From NCBI GenBank assembly GCA_032119795.1, contig JAUMFO010000008.1:248001-312000 (forward strand): DNA of 64,000 bases, in the 5' to 3' direction. Position 1 is the stretch's first letter; the number at the start of each line of letters is the position of its first letter. This DNA comes from JAGIBJ01 sp032119795. Lineage in GTDB: Bacteria; Actinomycetota; Thermoleophilia; Solirubrobacterales; Solirubrobacteraceae. The notes under the pieces were generated by a model. That model did no database searches, was not told the DNA's origin, and saw only the letters and a program-made list of their open reading frames with translations. Made by a program: the position numbers and the translations under genes. Shown one piece after another: positions 48,427 to 56,838 of the stretch.

Positions 48427-49824
48427 CTACCCGCGGGGGATGAACTCGGGAATGTCGGGGTCGCCGAAGGAGCGCGACGTACGGGACTCCGCTGGGCGGC
48501 TGGCCGTCAGCGGCGGGCGACGCGTGACGCGCGGCTCGCCGGTGGGCTCACGGAGGCGGTTGGCGATCGTGGGCGCCGCTGCTGGAGCGAAGCCCGTGGC
48601 GATCGTCGTGATCCAGACCTCGTCGCCAAGGGCCGGGTCGATGCTGGCACCAAAGATGATGTTTGCGTCCGGGTGGACGGCGTCGCCGATGATCTGGGCG
48701 GCCTCGTTGATCTCCCAGAGCGTAAGCGCGTCGCCGCCGACGATCGAGAGGAGCACCTTGCGCGCGCCGTCGATCTCGGTCTCCAGCAACGGTGAGGAGA
48801 CGGCCTTCTCGGCGGCCATCGCCGCCGCGTTCTCTCCGGTGCCCACGCCGATGCCCAGGAGGGCATTGCCGGCGTCGGTCATGATCGTCCGCACGTCAGC
48901 GAAGTCGAGGTTGATGAGGCCGGTCTTCGTGATGAGATCGGAGACGCCCTGGACGCCCTGGCGCAGCACATCGTCGGCGACCCGGAACGCGTCGACCATC
49001 GACGTCTGGCGATCAAGGATCTCCAGCAGGCGGTTGTTCGGGACGACGATCAGCGTGTCGACCTCGTCGACGAGCAGCTCGATGCCGCGGGCCGCAGCCT
49101 GCGAGCGCTTCATGCCCTCGAAGGCGAACGGGCGGGTGACGATCGCGACGGTGAGGGCGCCGAGCTCACGGGCGACGCGGGCCACGACCGGAGCGGCACC
49201 GGTGCCGGTGCCGCCGCCCTCGCCGACGGCGATGAAGATCATGTCTGCGCCGCGGAGTTCGTCCTTGAGGACCTCGTAGCTCTCGAGTGCGGCGGCGCGG
49301 CCCGTGTCGGGCTCGGCGCCGGCGCCGAGGCCTCGAGTGAGCACCTCGCCGATGGCGATCGTCACGTCGGCCGATGAGGTCTGCAGCGACTGCAGATCGG
49401 TGTTGACGGCGATGAACTCCATGCCCGAGACGTTGGCGTCGACCATGCGGTTGACGGCGTTGACGCCGCCGCCGCCCACACCGACGACCTTGATCAGGGG
49501 CTGACCAGCAAGACCCCGCGGGGCGGACTGGTTGAAGACTCGGTCGTTGATGGCGGCACGCACCTCAGGTCGGCGTTGGCTGGTGTAGCTCGGGCGCTCG
49601 TCGTGAGCGACCGGTGCAGGCTTCGGAGCGACGGGCTCCGGCTGCTTCTGCAAAGTGGGGGCGGGCGTAGGCGCGGGCGCGTTGCCTGGCGTCGGGGCGT
49701 TGCCCGGCGGGGTCGGCTCGTCGTCGGTCGTGCGGCGGAAGAGCTCGGCGAGCGGCCCCTCGTGCATGCTCGCGCGGGCGGAGCGCGCCCCACGGGTTTC
49801 CTGCGGGTCCTGGTCAGCGGCCAT
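48427..49824 (-). CDS. ftsZ: Cell division protein FtsZ with long N-terminal extension
   Basis: 465 residues from ATG 49824, which has GGAGG upstream. Residues 1-108 are a Pro/Ala-rich extension (TPPGNAPTPGNAPAPTPAP) not found in ordinary FtsZ, followed by LIKVVGVGGGGVNAVNRMVDANVSGMEFIAVNTD, the tubulin signature GEGGGTGTGAAPVVA, and VDEVDTLIVVPNNRLLEI, LDFADVRTIMTDAGNALLGIG and the C-terminal peptide DPDIPEFIPRG. It polymerises into the division ring. It lies after a parA gene (11-bp overlap) and not in a division/cell-wall cluster, so it may be either the main or a second FtsZ. Confidence 0.93.
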   Translation of the reverse strand: MAADQDPQETRGARSARASMHEGPLAELFRRTTDDEPTPPGNAPTPGNAPAPTPAPTLQKQPEPVAPKPAPVAHDERPSYTSQRRPEVRAAINDRVFNQSAPRGLAGQPLIKVVGVGGGGVNAVNRMVDANVSGMEFIAVNTDLQSLQTSSADVTIAIGEVLTRGLGAGAEPDTGRAAALESYEVLKDELRGADMIFIAVGEGGGTGTGAAPVVARVARELGALTVAIVTRPFAFEGMKRSQAAARGIELLVDEVDTLIVVPNNRLLEILDRQTSMVDAFRVADDVLRQGVQGVSDLITKTGLINLDFADVRTIMTDAGNALLGIGVGTGENAAAMAAEKAVSSPLLETEIDGARKVLLSIVGGDALTLWEINEAAQIIGDAVHPDANIIFGASIDPALGDEVWITTIATGFAPAAAPTIANRLREPTGEPRVTRRPPLTASRPAESRTSRSFGDPDIPEFIPRG

Positions 49825-50575
49825 GGAGCACCTCCTTAGCGAGGGCGCGGTAGGACTTGGCCGCCTTGCCCGTGGGGTCGTATTTGAGGACCGACATGCC
49901 ACGGACGGGCGCCTCGGCGAAACGGACGGTCTTCTTGATGCGAGACGCGAACACCTGGGTCCCGAAGTGCTCTTCGAGCAACTCCAGGGCCTCCTTGGCG
50001 TGGAGGGTGCGCGTATCGACCAGCGTCGGCAGGATGCCTTCGATCTCAAGGGCCGGGTTGAGGTCCTCTTTGATCATGCGCACCGTGGCTTGGAGCTGGG
50101 CGAGCCCTCGCATGGAGAGATATTCGCACTGCACGGGGACGATCACTTTGTGAGATGCGGTGAGCGCGTTGATCGTGAGCAGCCCGAGACTGGGCGGCGT
50201 ATCGATGCAGATGAAGTCGTAGTCGGCGACCACCGGCTTCAGGGCCTTGGCGAGCTTGCGTTCGCGGCCGATCTGCGACGACATCGCGATCTCGGCGCCG
50301 GCCAGATCGATCGAGCCGACGGCGACGTCGATCTCGCGGTGCTGGATCACGTCGGTGATCGGTAGGTCGTTGACGAGCACGTCGAAGATCGACTGGGAGA
50401 GGTTCTCCGGATCGATGCCCTGGCTCATCGTCAGGTTGCCCTGCGGGTCCATGTCGACGCACAGCACCCGCTTGCCGGATTCGGCGAGGGCGCAGGCCAA
50501 GTTCAGCGCGGTCGTCGTCTTGGCGACGCCGCCCTTCTGATTGGCGAAGGTGATGATCTTGGCGGTAGCTGGCAC
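49814..50575 (-). CDS. parA: ParA/Soj-family ATPase upstream of ftsZ
   Basis: 253 residues from GTG 50575, with AGGA in front. Deviant Walker A: KIITFANQKGGVAKTTTALNLACALAESGKRVLCVDMDPQGNLTMSQG. Walker B region: YDFICIDTPPSLGLLTINALTASHKVIVPVQCEYLSMRGLAQL. Further ParA blocks: GILPTLVDTRTLHAKEALELLEEHFG and FASRIKKTVRFAEAPVRGMSVL. No parB is adjacent. Because it overlaps ftsZ, a role in placing the division site or linking segregation and division is possible, but the family mostly serves chromosome or cargo positioning. Confidence 0.92.
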   Translation of the reverse strand: MPATAKIITFANQKGGVAKTTTALNLACALAESGKRVLCVDMDPQGNLTMSQGIDPENLSQSIFDVLVNDLPITDVIQHREIDVAVGSIDLAGAEIAMSSQIGRERKLAKALKPVVADYDFICIDTPPSLGLLTINALTASHKVIVPVQCEYLSMRGLAQLQATVRMIKEDLNPALEIEGILPTLVDTRTLHAKEALELLEEHFGTQVFASRIKKTVRFAEAPVRGMSVLKYDPTGKAAKSYRALAKEVLHGR

Positions 50576-50765
50576 GGGTCCTGGGGTCGGTCGGGGACGC
50601 GACTTGCGGGTGGCGGGACCGGATTTCTCCGGTGCCCTGGGCCATTGTTCGTCGCGCGGGTAGCGATCCCTTCCGTATCGGCCGCAGATGAGCGGATGAG
50701 CCTCAACGTCAGGTCGACGGTATGGGTTGACCTTGCCGCTTGTCGCAGCCGTATGCTCCGGCGTG

Positions 50766-51638
50766 ATGAAGGTGCGTGAGGGCGAGGTGCTGCCCGCCAC
50801 TCCGCTCGTGATCGTCGCGGGCAAGGGCGGAGTCGGGCGCAGTTCAACGGCGATGGCGCTAGCCCACGTCTATGCCACGAGGGGCGAGCGCGTGGCACTC
50901 GTCCACCCCGCCGAAGCGCCGCCGGTGCCGCTGCCGAGCGGGCCCGCCGCATCCCCGGCCGTGGTGTCGCTGGATGGCCAACAGTCGCTCCACACCTACC
51001 TGAGCGCCCAGCTCCCCGGACCTCTGGCGGCCGCGCTGCGGGCCAGCCGCGCATTCGGGCTCATTACGGCTGCCACTCCCGGGCTCGCTGAGTTGCTCAC
51101 GATCGGTGAGCTGCAGCGGCTGCTGGAGTCCGACTATGACCGCGTCGTCTTTGACGCTCCAGCGACCGGCCACCTCCTGGCGATGTTCGATGCCCCGGGC
51201 CGCTTTGAGCGGGCGGCCGCGGTCGGGCCGATCGCCGCCCGCGCCCGCAACCTCGGGCTGTGGATCACCAACCCACGGTACGTCTCCTGCGTGGCCGTCA
51301 CCACCGGCGACGGACTGGCCGTGTCTGAACTCCTCGATCTCGTGGCCACCCTCAAGGACCACACGGGCCTCCAGCCGTCCACCATCGTCGCGAATCGACT
51401 CGCGCCGGCAAGTCCACCCGCCGCCGAGCTCGACCGTCTTACGGCGCGAGTCGCGAGCGCGGATGGCGAGGCCGCCGCGCTGCAGGTCGTGGTGCGGATC
51501 GCGGCCCGCGCACGCAGCGAACGCGCCCAACTCGGGCGCGTCACCAAAGCGACGGGCTCACCCCCGCTCCGCGTCGTCGAACACCCCGGCGACGCCGTCG
51601 CAGCAATCAGCGCCGCGCTCGTGGCAGGTACCGCATGA
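50766..51638 (+). CDS. Get3/ArsA-like ATPase subunit with Arg in the P-loop
   Basis: 290 residues from ATG 50766. N-terminal P-loop region is LVIVAGKGGVGRSSTAMALAHVYATRGERVALV: the intermonomer signature Lys is present (Lys20) but the P-loop Lys is Arg25. DRVVFDAPATGHLLAMFDAPGRFERAAAVGPIAARARNLGLWI resembles the ArsA/Get3 switch region. It overlaps the next gene, another ArsA/Get3 relative, by 4 bp. The pair resembles the two-gene Get3-like pair of mycobacteria (Rv3679-Rv3680), believed to form a heterodimer. Divergent from parA-ftsZ. Confidence 0.8.
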   Translation: MKVREGEVLPATPLVIVAGKGGVGRSSTAMALAHVYATRGERVALVHPAEAPPVPLPSGPAASPAVVSLDGQQSLHTYLSAQLPGPLAAALRASRAFGLITAATPGLAELLTIGELQRLLESDYDRVVFDAPATGHLLAMFDAPGRFERAAAVGPIAARARNLGLWITNPRYVSCVAVTTGDGLAVSELLDLVATLKDHTGLQPSTIVANRLAPASPPAAELDRLTARVASADGEAAALQVVVRIAARARSERAQLGRVTKATGSPPLRVVEHPGDAVAAISAALVAGTA

Positions 51639-52729
51639 GCTCCGCGGAGCGCCCGCTGTTCGAGCAGTTGGCCGGTGCTGAACTGCTCGTCGTCGGCGGC
51701 GCCGGTGGCGTCGGCAAGACCACCGTGTCTGCAGCCCTGGGGCTGGCCCTCTCCCGCGCTGGCCGTCGCGTCCTCGTGCTGACGGTCGATCCGGCCCGTC
51801 GCCTGGCCGAAGCGCTCGGCCACGACCTCGGGCCCGACCCCGTCACCGTGCACCTGCCGGGCGAGCCCGCGATGGACGCCGCGATGCTCGACCCCGCCGC
51901 GAGCTTCGCCCGAGTGGTCGACGCCCTGGAGGTCTCGACCAAGGACCGCGAACGCCTCCTCGCGAGCCGCATCACGCGCGAACTCACCGGCGGTGACGCT
52001 GGGATGCAAGAGCTCATGGCGATCGTGGAACTCGAGCGGTTCAGCACCGACGACCGCTACGACACGATCGTGCTCGACACGCCACCCTCGCTCCACGCAC
52101 TGGAGCTGCTGGACGGGCCCGCTCGAATCGTCGGCCTGCTCGCCGGGCGCACCGTCCGGACGGTCGGTCGCGCGAGCGCCCTTGCAGGCCGCATGGGGCG
52201 CCTCCCGGGCCCAGGGCGGGCGCTCGGCAAGCTGTGGGGCGCCGAGCTGCTCACGGAGATCGCAACGTTCCTGGATGCCGCGTCGCCGTTCGGCCGCGCG
52301 CTGAGCGAACACCTCGATCACGCCGAAGCGCTGCTGCGCTCCGACCGGGCCGCGTTCGCCCTGGTGTGTGCTCCAGCCGACGAGCCGCTGCAGGCCGTGG
52401 GAATGCTTGCGGCGGAGCTCCGCAGCCGCGGCTACCCCGTGGCAGGAACGATCGTGAATCGCCGCCGCGCACCGCTCCGGGCCAACGTCGATGCCGACCT
52501 TCTCGCTCGCCTCGCCAGCGAGCTCTGGGCCGACGGGTTGGAGCGGTCAGCCGAACTGGCTGGCTATGCCCGCTCAGTCCTCGAACATGAGCAACAGCTC
52601 CTTGACGGCGCCGCGCTCCCGGGGCCGCTGATCGCCCTCCCCGAGCGCCCGGCGCAGGAGGCCCCCGCCGACGTCCTCGTGGGCCTCGCCGACTGGCTGG
52701 CCGCCGGCCCGGCCGATCACCCTGCTTAA
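51635..52729 (+). CDS. Get3/ArsA-like ATPase subunit lacking the signature lysine
   Basis: 364 residues. P-loop: LLVVGGAGGVGKTTVSAALGLALSRAGRRVLVLTVDPARRLAEALG. The P-loop Lys28 is present, but the intermonomer signature Lys is Ala23 (GAGGVGKT instead of GKGGVGKT). Switch II-like YDTIVLDTPPSLHALELLDGP and a C-terminal adenine-side strand (YPVAGTIVNRRRAP) follow. The middle has a hydrophobic helical region like the client-binding part of Get3. Together with the upstream subunit it would give one complete active site across a heterodimer. Confidence 0.85.
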   Translation: MSSAERPLFEQLAGAELLVVGGAGGVGKTTVSAALGLALSRAGRRVLVLTVDPARRLAEALGHDLGPDPVTVHLPGEPAMDAAMLDPAASFARVVDALEVSTKDRERLLASRITRELTGGDAGMQELMAIVELERFSTDDRYDTIVLDTPPSLHALELLDGPARIVGLLAGRTVRTVGRASALAGRMGRLPGPGRALGKLWGAELLTEIATFLDAASPFGRALSEHLDHAEALLRSDRAAFALVCAPADEPLQAVGMLAAELRSRGYPVAGTIVNRRRAPLRANVDADLLARLASELWADGLERSAELAGYARSVLEHEQQLLDGAALPGPLIALPERPAQEAPADVLVGLADWLAAGPADHPA

Positions 52730-52780
52730 GCCTGGATCGCTGGCGGGGCCGCGTGGCTCCGCGGCGGCCGCAACCTGCCG

Positions 52781-54727
52781 TTAGCGGCGTCCGCGAAGCG
52801 GGCGCCGGGAGCCGCGCCGTGCTCGACGCAGCCCGGCCATCGGATCGGCCGTCGAGTCAGACGGACCTTCCGTCAGCGAGCGGATGAAGGCCGCTTCGAA
52901 GCTCTCGCCCGTCTCGGTGACCGACCGCGGATCGGGATGCGCCACGGCCGCTGACGGCGTCGACTCCAGGCGAGCAACGGCTGGTGCGCCAGAGAGGATG
53001 TCGGCCTCGAGCTCCTGCAGTGCAGGCAGGAAGGTGGCTGGCTCGGCGACGACCTCGGGCGCGGTCTGCAGGACCGACACCGACGGCGTCACGGTCGCGA
53101 GTGCACTCGGGCCGCGGTACTGGGCGCTCGGCTGCGGCGGGACTACCGGCGCGCGCTCAGGAGCAGGCGCCGGCTGGGCCTGGACTGCAGCCGGAGCCGG
53201 AGCCGGAGCTACGACGGTCTGGACCGAGGCGTGAAGCTCGGCGGCCAACGTCCCCGACGGGGCGCTCGGCTCAGGTTCCAGGCCGGAGAAGAACTCGGGC
53301 TCGGGTGCAACCGGTTCCGAGTACAGCTCGTCGGCCTCCGGGGCAGCGAAGTCGGGCGTGGCGGCCGGCGCGGCCTCACGCGTGTCATGGACGACCACCT
53401 GAGCCTCCGGATGAACCGGGTCGTAGGCGCCCAGGTCGTCCGACAAGGCAAGGAGGTCTTCACCGCTCGTCGAGGCCTCAAGGCTGAGGTGCTGCTCGGC
53501 CAAACCGACGAGGTCGACAGGCAGGTGGCCGCACGCGATGTCTCGCAGGAGCGCGCGCAGGTGGCTGCGGAGCTCGAGGGCAAGCGCGCGGGTACGACTC
53601 GGATCGACCGTTCGGCCCTGCATCAGCGCGATCTCGAGGGCCTCAGCGATCTGCACCCGGTCGCGCATGCCGTCCCAGTCTCCTGGTGCCGCGCAGAGCG
53701 CCGCAAGCCGATCAGCCAGTGCTCCGGAACCGACGTGGTCGACCTCAAGGAGTCCGCGTAGGCCGAGGAGCACGTCCGTCAGCGCCTCGCCGTGATCGGC
53801 TCGCTCGCAAGCGAGCTCAAAGCGCCGCAGCGCCCAAGCCGGCGGACCACCCTGGATGGTGCGCTGTGCCATGAGGGCGCAGAAGCCCCGGACGGCGGCC
53901 GCGTGGTCGTCCGGGATCACGAGCGTGCCGCTGGCGCGAGCACACGTGCCGATAAACGGGTGACTCGCCCAGCCGTCGCCGCGCATCCGCGACCAAGCGA
54001 CCGGTGCGAGCGCTGGCGCAGCCTGGTCGTAGAGACGAAGCGCCGTCAGCAGGGCGCGCAGGCGTGGGCGAGCCTGCGCGAGGGCAGCAGCGCGAGCCGG
54101 GTCCTCGAGCGAGGAGACCACCACGAGCGTGCCGGGGCGCGTGCGGACGGGAGAGCGGGCGTCACGCGGGAGATCCTCGATCGTGTCGTCGCGGGCGAGG
54201 AACAGGCCGTCCTCGATGTCGAGACGCTCAGCCTCGAGGCGAACGCCAAGCAGCGGAACCACGACGGTGCCTTGGATGCGGCCGGCGAGCAAGCACCGGG
54301 AGAGGCCGTCGGCGGCGGCAGCGGCGCGCGAGGGCGTATGGATGAAGTCGCCACTGTCGGCGTGCATCGTGGCGAGCATCACCCGAAGCGCGAGATCGGC
54401 GCGTTCACGCGGATCGATCGGCACGTGCCGCTCGCCGTGCGTCAAGAGGTAGTCGCCAAGGCCGTCGAAGCCAGCCAGCACGTTGACGGCCGTCGACCAA
54501 GCCATGAGTGCACGCAGCGCATCGACGTGCTCTTCGACGAAATCGCGCGTGCGCGGACGGTAGGAGAACAGCGGCGCGCCCCCGCCCGACGCGGGGACCT
54601 CGACAAGGTCGAACGGCACCGGCGCGCCTTCCGCGGCGCGTTTGGCGAGCTGCTGCGAACCGGCAGCGGCAATCGCATCTACTACTGCGTGGAGGTGTCC
54701 CTCAGGCATGACGCCGCTTTTCGCCAC
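52781..54727 (-). CDS. Large hypothetical protein with Pro/Ala-rich second half
   Basis: 648 residues from ATG 54727 (ATG 54709 also possible). Residues 10-430 look globular and mixed alpha/beta: DLVEVPASGGGAPLFSYRPRTRDFVEEHVDALRALMAWSTAVNVLAGFDGLGDYLL, RIQGTVVVPLLGVRLEAERLDIEDGLFLARDD, ERADHGEALTDVLLGLRGLLEVDHVGSGALADRLAALC. Residues 430-648 are acidic and then Pro/Ala-rich, ending in a very basic tail (RRARRGSRRPLRGRR). No signal peptide or membrane helix. I do not recognise the family. It faces the Get3-like pair convergently. Confidence 0.75.
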   Translation of the reverse strand: MAKSGVMPEGHLHAVVDAIAAAGSQQLAKRAAEGAPVPFDLVEVPASGGGAPLFSYRPRTRDFVEEHVDALRALMAWSTAVNVLAGFDGLGDYLLTHGERHVPIDPRERADLALRVMLATMHADSGDFIHTPSRAAAAADGLSRCLLAGRIQGTVVVPLLGVRLEAERLDIEDGLFLARDDTIEDLPRDARSPVRTRPGTLVVVSSLEDPARAAALAQARPRLRALLTALRLYDQAAPALAPVAWSRMRGDGWASHPFIGTCARASGTLVIPDDHAAAVRGFCALMAQRTIQGGPPAWALRRFELACERADHGEALTDVLLGLRGLLEVDHVGSGALADRLAALCAAPGDWDGMRDRVQIAEALEIALMQGRTVDPSRTRALALELRSHLRALLRDIACGHLPVDLVGLAEQHLSLEASTSGEDLLALSDDLGAYDPVHPEAQVVVHDTREAAPAATPDFAAPEADELYSEPVAPEPEFFSGLEPEPSAPSGTLAAELHASVQTVVAPAPAPAAVQAQPAPAPERAPVVPPQPSAQYRGPSALATVTPSVSVLQTAPEVVAEPATFLPALQELEADILSGAPAVARLESTPSAAVAHPDPRSVTETGESFEAAFIRSLTEGPSDSTADPMAGLRRARRGSRRPLRGRR

Positions 54728-54857
54728 AACTGAACTATTCCCTGCGCGGCGGCGGAAGCGTGATCGGGCTCACCCGACCGCAGCCGTCCACCCCGCTATT
54801 TGGGAGGACCAGACCGCGCTGGCGGGTGCAGCAGCCCAGGCCGCGTAGGCTTTTTGC

Positions 54858-55289
54858 ATGCCTCGGTCGGCCGGATACTCGGGAACCCCGCTCTCCAAGA
54901 AGCTCGGGATCAAGCCTGAGGCGACCGTTGTCGCCGTCGATCCGCCTTCGAATCTGTCGGTCTTGCTCGATCCGTTGCCGGACGGCGCCGCCCTGATCTC
55001 CGCAGCCGACGAGACCGCGTCGACGCTGGCGGGCGGCGACCCCGTCCTCGTCTTCGGCACGCAGGCCACGGCGCTGGCGGCACGTCTGACGACGCTACGC
55101 CGAGCACTCCACCCCGACCGTGCAGTCTGGGTGTGCTGGCCCAAGAAGGCGTCGAAGGTGCCGACCGACATCACGGAGGACGTGATCCGCGAACTCTGCC
55201 TGCCGCTCGGACTCGTCGACGTAAAGGTCTGCGCCGTCGACGCGACCTGGTCGGGCCTGCGACTCGTGATCCGGAAAGAGCTGCGCTAG
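54858..55289 (+). CDS. DUF3052 family protein
   Basis: 143 residues. It starts SAGYSGTPLSKKLGIKPEATVVAVDPPSNLSVLLDPLPDGAALIS and has VLVFGTQATALAARLTTLRRALHPDRAVWVCWPKKASKVPTDITEDVIRELCLPLGLVDVKVCAVDATWSGLRLVIRK, which matches DUF3052, a family widespread in actinobacteria. The YSGTPL.KKLGIK start and WVCWPKK.S...TD.TE.VIR block are its hallmarks. Function unknown. Its stop overlaps the stop of the convergent zinc-binding protein gene. Confidence 0.88.
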   Translation: MPRSAGYSGTPLSKKLGIKPEATVVAVDPPSNLSVLLDPLPDGAALISAADETASTLAGGDPVLVFGTQATALAARLTTLRRALHPDRAVWVCWPKKASKVPTDITEDVIRELCLPLGLVDVKVCAVDATWSGLRLVIRKELR

Positions 55290-56245
55290 CGGAGCAGTTC
55301 GGCGCACGCGGTGGGATCGCCGCCGAGCGCCTCGGCGACCGACCGACCGTTGAGGTGCGCCGCGGACTCAAGGGTCGGCTCGGCGTCCGACGCATGATCG
55401 GCTGACTCGTCGGCATGCTCGTCGTGGGCGGCTCCCGGAAGCGCGTCGGCCCAGAGCGGGTCGCCAAGCACCGCCCCGCCTCGTTGCGCGACGGTCTTTG
55501 CGAGTTCGCTGCCGTGCGGCGCGATCGGGAACACGGCCTGTACGCCGCGTGCCTTCATGGTCTCGACCAGCTCCACGATCCGCTGCGCAGACGGCGCAGC
55601 CTCCGGATCGGCACCGGGAGAGATCGTTCCTGCAACCGTCAAGCCGTACCGGGCGGCGAAGGCGCCGGCCGCGTCATGGTCGGTCACGATCACGCGGTCC
55701 CGGGTCGGGACCGTCGACAGGCAGCGTTTGGTCTCCGCGTCGACCTCGCGGAGGTCATCCACGACGCCCTTCAGGTCGTCAGCGCGCGCTGACGTACCGG
55801 CGGGGTCGAGGCGGTCGAGCTCCCCGGCGATCTTGGTCGCTGCCACCTCGGCCAACGACGGGTCCATCCACCAGTGCCGCTCGTCGCCCGGCAGCCCAGC
55901 CGAGACGTCGACCTGTGTGCCCTCAGCGCGATCCAGCGCGTCCGCGGCCCACAGGTCGTTGCCGCGGCCGGGTCGCAAGATCAGCGTCGCGTCGCGCAGC
56001 GCGCGGACCTGGCTCGGTCGGAGTTCCAACTCGTGCACGTCGGCCGTGGCCGCAACGACTGATGCGACGTCGATTCCGTCGCCCGCCAGCTCACGCACGA
56101 GCCCGTCGATCTGCGGTGCGGTGGCCGCGACCACCGGCTTCGCCGACGAGTCCTGGGCGGTGTCCCCGCACCCTGCGAGTACGGCCACCGGCAGCAGGGC
56201 GACAAGAGCGAGCGTGGCGGCGCGTGAGCGGGGCGGGGAGAACAT
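55286..56245 (-). CDS. Zinc/metal ABC transporter substrate-binding lipoprotein (ZnuA-like)
   Basis: 319 residues from ATG 56245; ATG 56254 would add 3 residues. Lipoprotein signal with lipobox LAGC. ZnuA family features: PQIDGLVRELAGDGIDVASVVAATADVHELELRPSQVRALRDATLILRPGRGNDLWAADAL, WWMDPSLAEVAATKIAGELDRLDP, VTDHDAAGAFAARYGLTVAGTISPGADPEAAPSAQRIVELVETMKARGVQAVFP. A His/Asp-rich loop (AAHDEHADESADHASD) lies near the end. The permease and ATPase genes (znuBC) are not in the window. A Fur/Zur-like box and a TATAAT -10 stand right before the start. Confidence 0.85.
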   Translation of the reverse strand: MFSPPRSRAATLALVALLPVAVLAGCGDTAQDSSAKPVVAATAPQIDGLVRELAGDGIDVASVVAATADVHELELRPSQVRALRDATLILRPGRGNDLWAADALDRAEGTQVDVSAGLPGDERHWWMDPSLAEVAATKIAGELDRLDPAGTSARADDLKGVVDDLREVDAETKRCLSTVPTRDRVIVTDHDAAGAFAARYGLTVAGTISPGADPEAAPSAQRIVELVETMKARGVQAVFPIAPHGSELAKTVAQRGGAVLGDPLWADALPGAAHDEHADESADHASDAEPTLESAAHLNGRSVAEALGGDPTACAELLR

Positions 56246-56252
56246 GACTCGC

Positions 56253-56273
56253 ATTATACGCGAATCATTCTCA
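56253..56273 (-). promoter_or_regulatory. Fur/Zur-type box overlapping a TATAAT promoter of the zinc-binding protein gene
   Basis: On the minus strand TGAGAATGATTCGCG (56273-56259) matches the TGAnAATGATTnTCA pattern of Fur/Zur boxes in its left half. TATAAT (56258-56253) follows immediately, 7 bp before the ATG at 56245, so the mRNA is probably leaderless and repression would occur by blocking the -10/-35 spacer. Confidence 0.65.
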
Positions 56274-56346
56274 TTTGCGTTTGGAGTCCCGACCGGCAAC
56301 GCCGGGCTCCCTCGGGAGGGGCGGGAAACCGCCGCTGCTGCGAGCG

Positions 56347-56838
56347 TCAGACGTCGCGACGTGCGGCGTGGAGCACAACGTCGTGCCCGACCAAGTCGAT
56401 GCCGAGCCGCTCCGCCAGCGCATGGATCGCGTGCTCGAGCTCGTCGTCGTGGAACGGCTCGATAGCTCCGCCCTCAAACAGGACGTGGTGGTGGTGCTCC
56501 CCACCCGGGAGCGCCCGCTCGTAGCGAGCCGTACCGTCACCCGGGTCAAGCCGGTGCACGAGGCGCAGCGCCCGCAGCGTGTCGAGGGTGCGGTAGACGG
56601 TCGCCAGATTCGCGCCCCGAGCCCCTTGCGCGCGGAGTCGGTCGACGATGTCTGGTGCGGCCAGGACGCAGCCCTCGTCGGCCAGCACGGCGATCACCGC
56701 AGCGCGGCCACCACCGGTCCGCAGGCCGGCGTCGCGGAGCGTCGCCTCAGCATGTGCACTCCACCTCTTTCCAGCCTCTGGATCGCCCGCGTGGGAGTGG
56801 TCGTGATCGTGCGCGGCGTGGACGCCGCCCGAACTCAC
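56347..56838 (-). CDS. Fur-family regulator (Zur-like) lacking the CxxC zinc motifs
   Basis: 163 residues from GTG 56838, overlapping the hxlR stop. His-rich N-terminus (HAAHDHDHSHAGD). Winged-helix DNA-binding part: TLRDAGLRTGGGRAAVIAVLADEGCVLAAPDIVDRLRAQGARGANLATVYRTLDTL. Dimer/metal part: GGEHHHHVLFEGGAIEPFHDDELEHAIHALAERLGIDLVGHDVVLHAAR. The HHHH and E/H regulatory ligands are kept, but the CxxC normally after HHHH (LVCxxCG) is VLFEGGA and the C-terminal CxxC is missing. It is encoded just upstream of the ZnuA-like gene with a Zur-type box between. Confidence 0.88.
   Translation of the reverse strand: MSSGGVHAAHDHDHSHAGDPEAGKRWSAHAEATLRDAGLRTGGGRAAVIAVLADEGCVLAAPDIVDRLRAQGARGANLATVYRTLDTLRALRLVHRLDPGDGTARYERALPGGEHHHHVLFEGGAIEPFHDDELEHAIHALAERLGIDLVGHDVVLHAARRDV

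Noticed and set aside
52781..54727. HEPN-domain RNase as a function for the 648-residue protein
   Set aside because: Only a vague helical resemblance; the R-x4-H type active site was not found.
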